From Zoogloeaceae bacterium (GTDB lineage Bacteria > Pseudomonadota > Gammaproteobacteria > Burkholderiales > Rhodocyclaceae), in NCBI GenBank assembly GCA_031281985.1, contig JAITEO010000331.1, forward strand, positions 1 through 5,028: a stretch of 5,028 nucleotides of DNA, written 5' to 3'. Made by a program: the position numbers and the translations under genes. Shown one piece after another: positions 1-5,028 of this stretch (its first letter is position 1; the number at the start of each line of letters is the position of its first letter). The notes beneath the pieces are model-generated. The model was not told the DNA's origin. It saw only the letters and a list, made by a program, of their open reading frames with translations, and ran no database searches.

Positions 1-202
1 CCAATCAAGGCGTAAAGCTGTGTGAGCGGCAAAATGGTCTCCCTGACCCCAAAAGCGGGTAATGATAAATCAGGGATCGAGAATCCGGTATCCGGGAACG
101 GAAAAATGGTGCAATTACCCATAAGTCCGTCAAGGCAATCGCATTCAAGAAACAGGCACAAGCCCAAGGAGGGAAGCACGATAGTCTGGATGTCGCTCGG
201 CG

Positions 203-356
203 GTTTTGCGGCGCGTACTCCTTGCGCACCCGACAGTTATCTTCCCGGAAGGTCGCATCCAGCACCCAATGCAGCCAGTTCTCGATGCGCCAGTGCCAGA
301 CATCGCTTCAACCAGGCCTCGTTATCCTCCGTCCATTCCGCGACATTCGCCAGAGT
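203..356 (-). pseudogene. Internally deleted ISAs1-family transposase relic
   Basis: Two pieces of an ISAs1-type (DDE, H-repeat-like) transposase lie next to each other in different minus-strand frames. Reading down from 307 to 203, the first frame gives [16 protein letters not shown] followed by [15 protein letters not shown]. This matches the conserved C-terminal block that ISAs1 transposases show as HW.IENxLHWVLDVxFxEDxxRxRKG..AxN. Just upstream of it in the same frame is a TGA stop (308-310). The overlapping second frame, about 356 to 291, reads [18 protein letters not shown], which resembles the N-terminal VARFGKxKLAWLRQFLDL-type segment. The catalytic core between the two is absent, so the element appears to have lost its middle by deletion and then frameshifted. 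The C-terminal match is strong; the N-terminal match is weaker and from memory of the family. No terminal inverted repeats or target duplication could be assigned. It cannot encode an active transposase. Confidence 0.7.
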
Positions 357-435
357 CGAAAGCTTCGTCAAGGGGATTGCGGCGGGTCGATCTGCATCGA
401 ACCCTGGTTCCTGCTCCACTGCCGCCAAACCCCTT

Positions 436-462
436 GCCCTCCTCTTCTACTCAGGGGAGGGC
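436..462. repeat. C/G-rich inverted repeat (hairpin) before ftsY promoter
   Basis: gccctcc (436-442) pairs perfectly with ggagggc (456-462). A T:G wobble and a C:G pair extend the stem to nine pairs around a 9-base loop. No T-run follows on either strand, so it is not a typical intrinsic terminator. Its C-run/G-run composition resembles the hairpins downstream of nadB (4813-4835, 4920-4936), so it may be a diverged member of the same intergenic repeat class. Confidence 0.45.
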
Positions 463-489
463 TTGCGTCCCCTGATCACCTGATAGAAT
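463..489 (+). promoter_or_regulatory. Candidate extended -10 promoter for ftsY operon
   Basis: TAGAAT at 484-489 differs from the sigma-70 -10 consensus by one base. It is preceded by TGA at 481-483, which fits the extended -10 pattern TGn. The best -35 candidate is TTGCGT at 463-468, which matches only the TTG half and leaves a 15-base spacer; an extended -10 can tolerate such a weak -35. Transcription would start near 496, giving a leader of about 45 bases before the ftsY ATG. This is the only promoter-like sequence I found in the 200 bases upstream. It is an inference from motif matching only. Confidence 0.4.
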
Positions 490-541
490 AGCCGCCGTTC
501 CTCGGCATCCTTGCCGTGAGTATTTATCTGAAAAAAGCCTC

Positions 542-1516
542 ATGTTCGGTTTTCTGAAAAGCAAAAGCGACGCCGCCCCCTCCACTTCGGCGGTGGAAAA
601 GACGCCCTCCGCGAGTTGGCGCGAGCGGCTCTTGAGTGGTCTTGCGCGCACGCGCGCTCATTTGGGCGGGCGTATAAAGTCCTTGTTCGCGCGCGGCAAG
701 GTCGATGAAAAGCTGCTGGAGGAATTGGAGGAATTGTTGCTCACCGCCGATGTCGGCGTGGAGGCTACCCGGCATCTGCTGGATGACCTCAAGGCGCGGG
801 CGCGGGAAGAAAAGCTGGAGGATGCGGACAGCATCCAGGCGGCGCTGGCGGCGGCTTTCGTCGAGTTGCTCGCGCCGTTGGAAGCGCCGCTGGACACCTC
901 GACGCATAATCCATATATCATCATGCTGGCGGGGGTGAATGGCGCGGGCAAGACCACCTCCATCGGCAAACTGGCAAAATACTTCCAGGGCCAGAACAAA
1001 AGCGTGTTGCTGGCGGCGGGCGACACTTTTCGCGCCGCCGCCCGCGAGCAGTTGCTGGCCTGGGGCGAGCGCAATCAGGTCGCGGTCATTGCCCAGGAAT
1101 CCGGCGATCCGGCGGCGGTCATTTTCGATGCCATCCATGCCGCCCGCGCCCGCAACATCGACATCGTGCTGGCGGATACCGCCGGACGCCTGCCCAGCCA
1201 GCAGAACCTGATGGAAGAAATCGCCAAGGTGCGCCGCGTGATTCAAAAGGCCGAAGCCAGCGGCCCGCATGAAGTCCTGCTGGTGCTGGACGCCAACATC
1301 GGCCAGAACGCCCTGCAACAGGTAAAAGCCTTCGACGCCGCCATCGGCGTGAGCGGCCTCGTGCTCACCAAGCTCGACGGCACCGCCAAGGGCGGCGTCA
1401 TCGCCGCCATCGCCCGTCAGTATCCCAAGCCGGTGCGCTTCATCGGTGTGGGGGAAGGCATCGACGACCTGCGGCCGTTCGTGGCGCAGGATTTCGTGGA
1501 GGCGTTGTTCGCATGA
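542..1516 (+). CDS. ftsY: Signal recognition particle receptor FtsY (SRP GTPase)
   Basis: FtsY is the SRP receptor. It binds the Ffh-4.5S RNA complex carrying a translating ribosome and hands it to the SecYEG/YidC insertion machinery at the inner membrane, with reciprocal GTP hydrolysis. The protein has 324 residues. The N-terminal ~30 residues are short and variable, followed by the N domain helices (about 35-115; LLEELEELLLTADVG). The G domain then shows the P-loop GVNGAGKTT (131-139), the SRP-GTPase insertion motif DTFRAAA (161-167), DTAGR (212-216), DANIGQN (250-256) and the guanine-specificity motif TKLDG (276-280), ending with IGVGEGIDDLRPF. It lacks the long acidic A domain of E. coli FtsY (497 aa), as many compact bacterial FtsY proteins do. 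The ATG at 542 has only a weak purine-rich stretch (gaaaaaag) as ribosome site, but no better in-frame start is seen. The stop overlaps the ftsE start by ATGA. Confidence 0.97.
   Translation: MFGFLKSKSDAAPSTSAVEKTPSASWRERLLSGLARTRAHLGGRIKSLFARGKVDEKLLEELEELLLTADVGVEATRHLLDDLKARAREEKLEDADSIQAALAAAFVELLAPLEAPLDTSTHNPYIIMLAGVNGAGKTTSIGKLAKYFQGQNKSVLLAAGDTFRAAAREQLLAWGERNQVAVIAQESGDPAAVIFDAIHAARARNIDIVLADTAGRLPSQQNLMEEIAKVRRVIQKAEASGPHEVLLVLDANIGQNALQQVKAFDAAIGVSGLVLTKLDGTAKGGVIAAIARQYPKPVRFIGVGEGIDDLRPFVAQDFVEALFA
1498..1515 (+). promoter_or_regulatory. ftsE Shine-Dalgarno and start inside ftsY 3' end
   Basis: GGAGG at 1498-1502 lies 10 bases before the ATG at 1513-1515, entirely within the last codons of ftsY. 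It is the clearest ribosome binding site in the cluster. Together with the ATGA stop/start overlap it fixes the ftsE start and points to translational coupling to ftsY. Confidence 0.7.
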
Positions 1517-2169
1517 TCGTCGGCAGCCAGATCTACAAGCGGTATCCCGGCGGGTTCGAAGCCCTGAAAAATGTCAGCTTCGAAATCGCGGGCGGCGAGC
1601 TGGCGCTGGTTGGCGGCCATTCCGGCGCGGGCAAGACCACCTTGCTGAAACTCCTTTCCGCCATCGAGCGCCCGACTTCCGGCAGCCTGGTGGTCAATGG
1701 GCAGAATCTCGTCGCCCTGCGTCCCGCCGCGCTGCCCTTTTTGCGCCGCAATCTGGGATTGGTATTCCAGGATCAGAAACTGTTGTTCGACCGCTCCGCG
1801 CTGGAAAACGTCCTGCTGCCGCTGGAAATCATCGGCCTCGCGCCCAGGGAAGCGCAGCGCCGCGCTCGCGCCGCGCTGGATAAGGTGGGCTTGCTGGCGC
1901 GCGAAAAGACCAATCCCATCGCCCTTTCCGGCGGCGAACAGCAACGTCTCGCCATCGCCCGCGCCGTGGTCAATCGGCCGACCATCCTGCTAGCGGACGA
2001 ACCCACCGCCAACCTGGACGAAGAATCCGCGCGCCAGGTGCTCGATCTGTTCATCGCCTTCAATCAAGTGCGCGTTACCGTCATCATCGCCACCCACGCC
2101 CCGCAGGGACTTTTTCCCGGCAGGGCGGCGCGGGTGCTGACGCTCCATCACGGGACGCTGATCGCATGA
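1513..2169 (+). CDS. ftsE: Cell division ATP-binding protein FtsE
   Basis: FtsE is the cytoplasmic ATPase of the FtsEX complex. It associates with the Z-ring and, through ATP-driven changes in FtsX, activates septal peptidoglycan hydrolases via periplasmic partners such as EnvC-type proteins. The 218-residue length is typical. All ABC ATPase motifs are present in order: Walker [10 protein letters not shown] (35-43), Q-loop Q86 in LVFQDQ, signature LSGGEQQ (138-144), Walker B ILLADEP with catalytic E163 (158-164), D-loop NLD (167-169) and switch H195. After the switch His the protein reads THA where E. coli FtsE has THD, and the C-terminal ~20 residues ([16 protein letters not shown]) are divergent but still end in the usual LTL.xG pattern. 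The start is supported by the GGAGG at 1498. Its last codons overlap the ftsX start by ATGA, giving an unbroken ftsY-ftsE-ftsX unit. LolD-like transporters share the fold, but the adjacent ftsX settles the identity. Confidence 0.96.
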   Translation: MIVGSQIYKRYPGGFEALKNVSFEIAGGELALVGGHSGAGKTTLLKLLSAIERPTSGSLVVNGQNLVALRPAALPFLRRNLGLVFQDQKLLFDRSALENVLLPLEIIGLAPREAQRRARAALDKVGLLAREKTNPIALSGGEQQRLAIARAVVNRPTILLADEPTANLDEESARQVLDLFIAFNQVRVTVIIATHAPQGLFPGRAARVLTLHHGTLIA

Positions 2170-3059
2170 AAGCCTGGCTCCAGCAACATCTTGCCGCCCT
2201 TGTCCGCGCCGCCCGCAGGCTCACGGACAGTCCCCTGAGCGCCCTGCTTTCCATCCTGGCGATCGGCATCGCCATGGCCCTGCCCGCCGCCGGGTATCTG
2301 GGTCTCGACAACCTGAAGGCGCTGGGCGCCAACAGCAGCAGCGTGCAGCAGATGAGCCTCTTCCTGGATACCGGCGCGAACGAAAAAACGCGCGCGGACA
2401 TCGAAAAGCGCCTGGAAGTCCTGTTGCCCGGTCAATGGCGTTTCGTCTCCCGCGATACGGCCTTGCGCCAGATGGAAGCCAACGAAGGCATGGCGGAAAT
2501 CGTCGCCAGCCTGCCGAAGAATCCCCTGCCCGACGCCTTCATCCTCGAACCCGGCAACGCCGATCCGGAACACCTGGAATCCCTGCGCGCCACCACGAGC
2601 GCCTGGCCGGGAGTTGCGCACGTGCAACTGGATTCCGCCTGGATCGAGCGTTTCGACGCCTTCTTGCGTCTTGGGCGTCTGGCGGTGCATCTCTTGGCCG
2701 TCATTTTCGCCGTCGGCCTCATTGCCGTCACCTTCAACACCATCCGCCTGCAAGTGCTGGGACAAGCCGAGGAAATCGAAGTCGCGCGGCTGATCGGCGC
2801 AACCGACGCCTTCATCCGCCGTCCCTTCTGCTATCTGGGCGTGCTGCAAGGCGCGCTGGGCGGCTTGACGGCTGCCCTGCTGCTCTTTATCGGCACGCTG
2901 GCGCTCGCGCCGCCCGTCTCCCGGCTGGCGGCGCTCTATGGCAGCCATTTCACCCTGCACGGCCCATCGTTCTTGCACGCGCTCGCCCTCATCGCCAGCG
3001 GCGCAGCCCTGGGCTGGCTGGGAGCGCAGCTTTCCGTGCGGCTGATTCGGGATCGATGA
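2166..3059 (+). CDS. ftsX: Cell division permease-like protein FtsX
   Basis: FtsX is the inner-membrane partner of FtsE. It is a type VII ABC-like (MacB-fold) mechanotransmission protein that relays ATP hydrolysis to periplasmic hydrolase regulators rather than moving a substrate. At 297 residues it has the expected four-helix layout. A cytoplasmic N-terminus contains LTDSPLSALLSILAIGIAMALP running into TM1 (about 24-47). A periplasmic domain spans about 48-168, then TM2 (about 172-193), TM3 (about 223-247) and TM4 (about 270-290). The cytoplasmic segment after TM2 carries the family signature EIEVARLIGATDAFIRRPF (203-221), which couples to FtsE. The ATG sits in an ATGA overlap with ftsE, preceded only by a weak gggac Shine-Dalgarno-like stretch, so translation is probably coupled. 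The stop is 13 bases before nadB; in many proteobacteria rpoH would follow here instead. Confidence 0.96.
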   Translation: MKAWLQQHLAALVRAARRLTDSPLSALLSILAIGIAMALPAAGYLGLDNLKALGANSSSVQQMSLFLDTGANEKTRADIEKRLEVLLPGQWRFVSRDTALRQMEANEGMAEIVASLPKNPLPDAFILEPGNADPEHLESLRATTSAWPGVAHVQLDSAWIERFDAFLRLGRLAVHLLAVIFAVGLIAVTFNTIRLQVLGQAEEIEVARLIGATDAFIRRPFCYLGVLQGALGGLTAALLLFIGTLALAPPVSRLAALYGSHFTLHGPSFLHALALIASGAALGWLGAQLSVRLIRDR

Positions 3060-3072
3060 ACGGCGTCTCGCC

Positions 3073-4671
3073 ATGTCCTCTTCCCCTGCCCTGAACTTCG
3101 ACGTGCTGATCATCGGCAGCGGCCTGGCCGGGCAGTCCGCCGCGCTGTTTCTGGCGGCGCGTTGCAAGGTGTTGTTGATCGCCAAGCGCGAACTGGAAGA
3201 AAGCGCTTCCAGCCGCGCCCAGGGCGGCATCGCGGCAGTGCTGGACAGCCGGGATTCCATCGAGGCGCACATCCAGGATACCTGCATCGCCGGCGCGTAT
3301 CTGAACGACCTTGCGGCCACGCGCTTCGTGGTGGAAAACGGCCGCCAGGCGATTGAATGGCTGATCGCCCAGGGCGTGCCCTTCACCAAGGACGCCTCCG
3401 GCTACCACCTCACCCGCGAAGGCGGCCACAGCGCGCGCCGCATCATCCATGTGGCGGACGCCACCGGCTTTGCCGTGCAGGAAACCCTCACCCGCAAGGT
3501 GCGCGCGCATCCGAACATCACCATCCTCGAACAGCATATCGCCATCGACCTGATTATCGGCAGCAAGCTGGGGCTGGCGCAAAACCGCTGCCTGGGCGCA
3601 TACGCGCTGGATAACCGGAGCGGTGAAATCAAGGCGATTCGCGCCCGTCATACCCTGATTGCCGCGGGCGGCGCGGGCAAGGCGTATCTTTACACCACCA
3701 ATCCCGACTCCTCCACCGGCGACGGCATTGCGATGGCCTGGCGCGCGGGCTGCGCGATCGCCAACATGGAATTCATCCAGTTCCATCCGACCTGCCTGTT
3801 TCATCCGCTGGCGAAGTCCTTTCTCATTTCCGAGGCCGTGCGCGGCGAAGGCGGCCTGCTGAAGCGTCCCGACGGCACGCGCTTCATGCCGGAACACGAC
3901 GCGCGCGCCGAACTCGCGCCGCGCGACGTGGTCGCCCGCGCCATCGATTTCGAGATGAAGAAACGCGGGCTGGATTGCGTCTTCCTGGATATTGCCCACA
4001 AGGGCGCGGACTTCATCCAGGCGCACTTTCCCACCATCCGCGCCCGCTGCCTGGAATTCGGCATCGACATCACCAAGGCGCCGATTCCCGTGGTTCCCGC
4101 CGCGCACTACACCTGCGGCGGCATCGTCACCGATCTGGCCGGACGCACAGAAATCCCCGGCCTCTACGCGGTCGGCGAAGCCTCCTGCTCCGGCCTGCAC
4201 GGCGCGAACCGCCTGGCTTCCAACTCGCTCCTGGAATGCCTGGTCTTTGCCCGCGCCGCCAGCGAAGACATCTTTCGACAACCTGTCCTGCCCGCGCCCG
4301 AACTGCCCGCCTGGGACGCGAGCCGGGTGCGTGAGGCGGAAGAGGAAGTCGTCATCGCCCACAACTGGGATGAGCTGCGCCGCCTGATGTGGGATTACGT
4401 CGGCATCGTCCGCACCACGGATCGCCTGCAACGCGCCTTGCGCCGCGTGCGGCTGCTGGAACAGGAAGTCGGCGAGTTCTACGCCCATTTCCGAGTGAGC
4501 TGCGATCTGATCGAACTCAGAAACCTCGTCGCCACCGCCAGCCTCATCATCCGCTGCGCCCTGCAGCGCAAGGAAAGCCGGGGACTGCACTATTCCTCCG
4601 ATTACCCGCAGACGCTGCCCAAGGCAAAAAACACCTTGATCCGGAAACGCGCGGAAGGCGGCAAAAAGTGA
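3073..4671 (+). CDS. nadB: L-aspartate oxidase (quinolinate synthetase B)
   Basis: NadB is a cytoplasmic FAD enzyme that oxidises L-aspartate to iminoaspartate, using O2 or fumarate as acceptor. NadA then condenses the product with dihydroxyacetone phosphate to quinolinate for NAD synthesis. The 532 residues are close to the E. coli length (540). The FAD dinucleotide fold begins with GSGLAG (15-20), then SSRAQGGIAA (46-55). The substrate/catalytic set corresponding to E. coli E121, R290, H351 and R386 appears as E116 (REGGHS), R284 (APRDVV), H345 (HYTCGG) and R380 (GANRLASNS). EFIQFHPT (233-240) is also conserved, and the C-terminal helical region ends with SRGLHYSSDYP, which separates NadB from the flavoprotein subunits of succinate dehydrogenase and fumarate reductase. 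No clear Shine-Dalgarno precedes the ATG at 3073. The 13-base gap after ftsX suggests co-transcription with the fts genes and possibly reinitiation. nadA and nadC are not in the window. Confidence 0.96.
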   Translation: MSSSPALNFDVLIIGSGLAGQSAALFLAARCKVLLIAKRELEESASSRAQGGIAAVLDSRDSIEAHIQDTCIAGAYLNDLAATRFVVENGRQAIEWLIAQGVPFTKDASGYHLTREGGHSARRIIHVADATGFAVQETLTRKVRAHPNITILEQHIAIDLIIGSKLGLAQNRCLGAYALDNRSGEIKAIRARHTLIAAGGAGKAYLYTTNPDSSTGDGIAMAWRAGCAIANMEFIQFHPTCLFHPLAKSFLISEAVRGEGGLLKRPDGTRFMPEHDARAELAPRDVVARAIDFEMKKRGLDCVFLDIAHKGADFIQAHFPTIRARCLEFGIDITKAPIPVVPAAHYTCGGIVTDLAGRTEIPGLYAVGEASCSGLHGANRLASNSLLECLVFARAASEDIFRQPVLPAPELPAWDASRVREAEEEVVIAHNWDELRRLMWDYVGIVRTTDRLQRALRRVRLLEQEVGEFYAHFRVSCDLIELRNLVATASLIIRCALQRKESRGLHYSSDYPQTLPKAKNTLIRKRAEGGKK

Positions 4672-4790
4672 AAACCTACTTTTTGTGCGACTCTGCCGCA
4701 TTTTGCTGCGCAAAACCAGCCTTCGGCCTTGGGGGGCGTAGATACCATCTTTCCCGTCAACATTTTTAGATGAAGAGGCGGGCAAGGAAC

Positions 4791-4811
4791 GGGAGCGAAG
4801 CGCCCTTTTTT
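4791..4811 (+). terminator. Candidate intrinsic terminator after nadB
   Basis: The stem GG-A-GCG (4792-4797, one bulged A at 4794) pairs with CGCCC (4801-4805) around a 3-base loop AAG. It is followed at once by six T residues (4806-4811). The layout is that of a short rho-independent terminator about 120 bases past the nadB stop. The stem is short (five pairs plus a bulge), so strength is uncertain; it also abuts the REP-like hairpins, which could contribute to transcript ending. Confidence 0.4.
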
Positions 4812-4812
4812 C

Positions 4813-4936
4813 CCCTCCCCCCTCGTGGGGGAGGGTGGCGCGTAGCGCCGGGAGAGGGGGCAGCGATTCAGAGAGGCAAGGCCGCTGAACTATCGTTTTC
4901 CCCCCTCTCCCCTAACCTCTCCCCCGCGAAGGGGGA
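4813..4936. repeat. REP-like doublet of C-run/G-run hairpins in inverted orientation
   Basis: The left unit has a perfect 9-bp stem, ccctccccc (4813-4821) with gggggaggg (4827-4835), then a second perfect 5-bp stem ggcgc-gta-gcgcc (4837-4849), then gggagaggggg (4850-4860). The right unit begins with ccccctctccc (4901-4911), the exact 11-base reverse complement of the end of the left unit. It then has the stem tccccc-gcgaa-ggggga (4920-4936). Taken whole, the right unit is an imperfect reverse complement of the left, lacking its 5-bp hairpin. This is the organisation of paired REP/BIME-type intergenic repeats, and C-run/G-run sequences of this kind are common between genes in many proteobacteria. 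Its family cannot be named from one copy. Confidence 0.65.
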
Positions 4937-4961
4937 CGGGAGCGGCCACGCGGCCTTGTAG

Positions 4962-4980
4962 GGGCGCACTGCGTGCGCCC
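4962..4980. repeat. 19-bp perfect palindromic hairpin, first copy
   Basis: gggcgcac (4962-4969) pairs perfectly with gtgcgccc (4973-4980) around the loop TGC. No T-run follows, so it is not an intrinsic terminator. The GTAGGGGCGCA...TGCGCCC form resembles short intergenic hairpins dispersed in many bacterial genomes. A related copy lies 48 bases downstream. Confidence 0.65.
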
Positions 4981-5009
4981 GCAAATCATCCTGCCGCGTG
5001 GTGGCCGAC

Positions 5010-5028
5010 GGGCGCGCGCAGCGCGCCC
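5010..5028. repeat. 19-bp perfect palindromic hairpin, second copy
   Basis: gggcgcgc (5010-5017) pairs perfectly with gcgcgccc (5021-5028) around the loop GCA. It has the same stem and loop lengths as the copy at 4962-4980. Only the seventh stem pair differs, A:T in the first copy and G:C here, so pairing is kept. It ends at the last base of the window, and what follows (for example a T-run) cannot be seen. Confidence 0.6.

Larger units (their letters stand above)
1..541. other. Non-coding region upstream of ftsY with IS remnant
   Basis: There is no intact gene here. Open frames on both strands give low-complexity, Arg/Pro/Ser-rich translations with no recognisable domain. Positions 1-200 are less GC-rich than the genes. 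They contain an 8-base direct repeat, aaaatggt, at 31-38 and 103-110, each followed about 8 bases later by an ACCC, and a tandem atccggt/atccggg at 83-96; I assign no function to either. Positions about 203-356 carry a decayed transposase on the minus strand, 436-462 form a hairpin, and 463-489 look like the ftsY promoter. The genes I would have looked for beside ftsY in beta/gammaproteobacteria (rsmD, M16 peptidases) are not within this stretch. Confidence 0.7.
4672..5028. other. Repeat-rich non-coding region downstream of nadB
   Basis: No credible gene lies here; the open frames translate to Pro/Gly/Arg-rich sequence imposed by the C and G runs. The first ~110 bases are plain sequence with one small inverted repeat (ttttgc/gcaaaa, 4701-4715). 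From 4791 onward nearly every base falls in an inverted repeat: a candidate terminator, a REP-like doublet, and two 19-bp palindromes. Nested arms tie the parts together: 4877-4885 pairs with 4950-4958 (caaggccgc/gcggccttg), and 4943-4953 pairs imperfectly with 4994-5007. The region is cut by the window end, so its downstream limit and next gene are unknown. Confidence 0.75.

Noticed and set aside
31..124. aaaatggt direct repeats at 31-38 and 103-110 as an iteron or repeat array
   Set aside because: Only two 8-base copies with poorly matching flanks; this is too little to separate from chance.
22..483. 153-codon plus-strand open frame before ftsY
   Set aside because: It runs antisense through the transposase relic and the hairpin, has no recognisable domain, and is Ser/Pro/Arg-rich. 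There is no convincing ribosome site.
3056..3094. 12-codon leader-like ORF starting in an ATGA at the ftsX stop and overlapping the nadB start
   Set aside because: It starts in a perfect ATGA overlap, but MNGVSPCPLPLP has no regulatory run of residues such as Asp or a hairpin attenuator after it. More likely the chance reading of a short gap.
2148..3389. 413-codon minus-strand open frame across ftsX and nadB
   Set aside because: It spans two confidently identified plus-strand genes and gives a low-complexity translation. It is a high-GC antisense artefact.
4701..4715. Perfect ttttgc-tgc-gcaaaa hairpin after nadB as a terminator
   Set aside because: No T-run follows the stem on either strand, and the A/T tracts are inside the stem. 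The T6-tailed hairpin at 4791-4811 is the better candidate.
2989..4785. 598-codon minus-strand open frame opposite nadB
   Set aside because: It is antisense to nadB almost end to end. Its translation is Ala/Gly/Asp/Gln-rich with no domain, as expected for the mirror of a GC-rich coding frame, while nadB has all its catalytic motifs.
4813..5028. Repeats downstream of nadB as a CRISPR array
   Set aside because: The repeats are inverted, of differing sequence and not regularly spaced with unique spacers, and no cas gene is present.

Overview
This 5-kb window reads as a conserved chromosomal segment from a GC-rich proteobacterium, most likely a betaproteobacterium. The inference rests on the protein sequences: FtsY carries the DANIGQN and DTAGRLPSQ forms of its GTPase motifs and the IGVGEGIDDLRPF ending, which I remember as typical of beta lineages such as Neisseria and its relatives. 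FtsX and NadB are also proteobacterial in type. I cannot name a genus.

Layout. Positions 1-541 hold no intact gene. They contain a decayed, internally deleted ISAs1-family transposase relic on the minus strand (about 203-356), a C/G-rich hairpin (436-462) and a candidate extended -10 promoter (463-489). From 542 to 4671 four plus-strand genes are packed head to tail: ftsY, ftsE, ftsX and nadB. ftsY/ftsE and ftsE/ftsX each share a 4-base ATGA overlap, and nadB starts 13 bases after the ftsX stop. Positions 4672-5028 are non-coding and dense in inverted repeats: a candidate intrinsic terminator, a REP-like doublet of C-run/G-run hairpins, and two related 19-bp perfect palindromes, the second ending exactly at the window edge.

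How the genes work together. FtsY is the membrane receptor that docks signal recognition particle-ribosome complexes for co-translational insertion of membrane proteins. FtsE and FtsX form the divisome-associated ABC-type complex that controls septal peptidoglycan hydrolysis. NadB (L-aspartate oxidase) makes the first intermediate of NAD synthesis and has no obvious mechanistic link to the other three. Its close spacing suggests it is co-transcribed with the ftsYEX cluster, in the place where rpoH often sits in other proteobacteria.

I found no convincing undescribed biological system. The items most worth checking are the ftsX-nadB junction, the repeat-rich 3' region with a pairing-preserving difference between its two palindromes, and the rearranged transposase relic.
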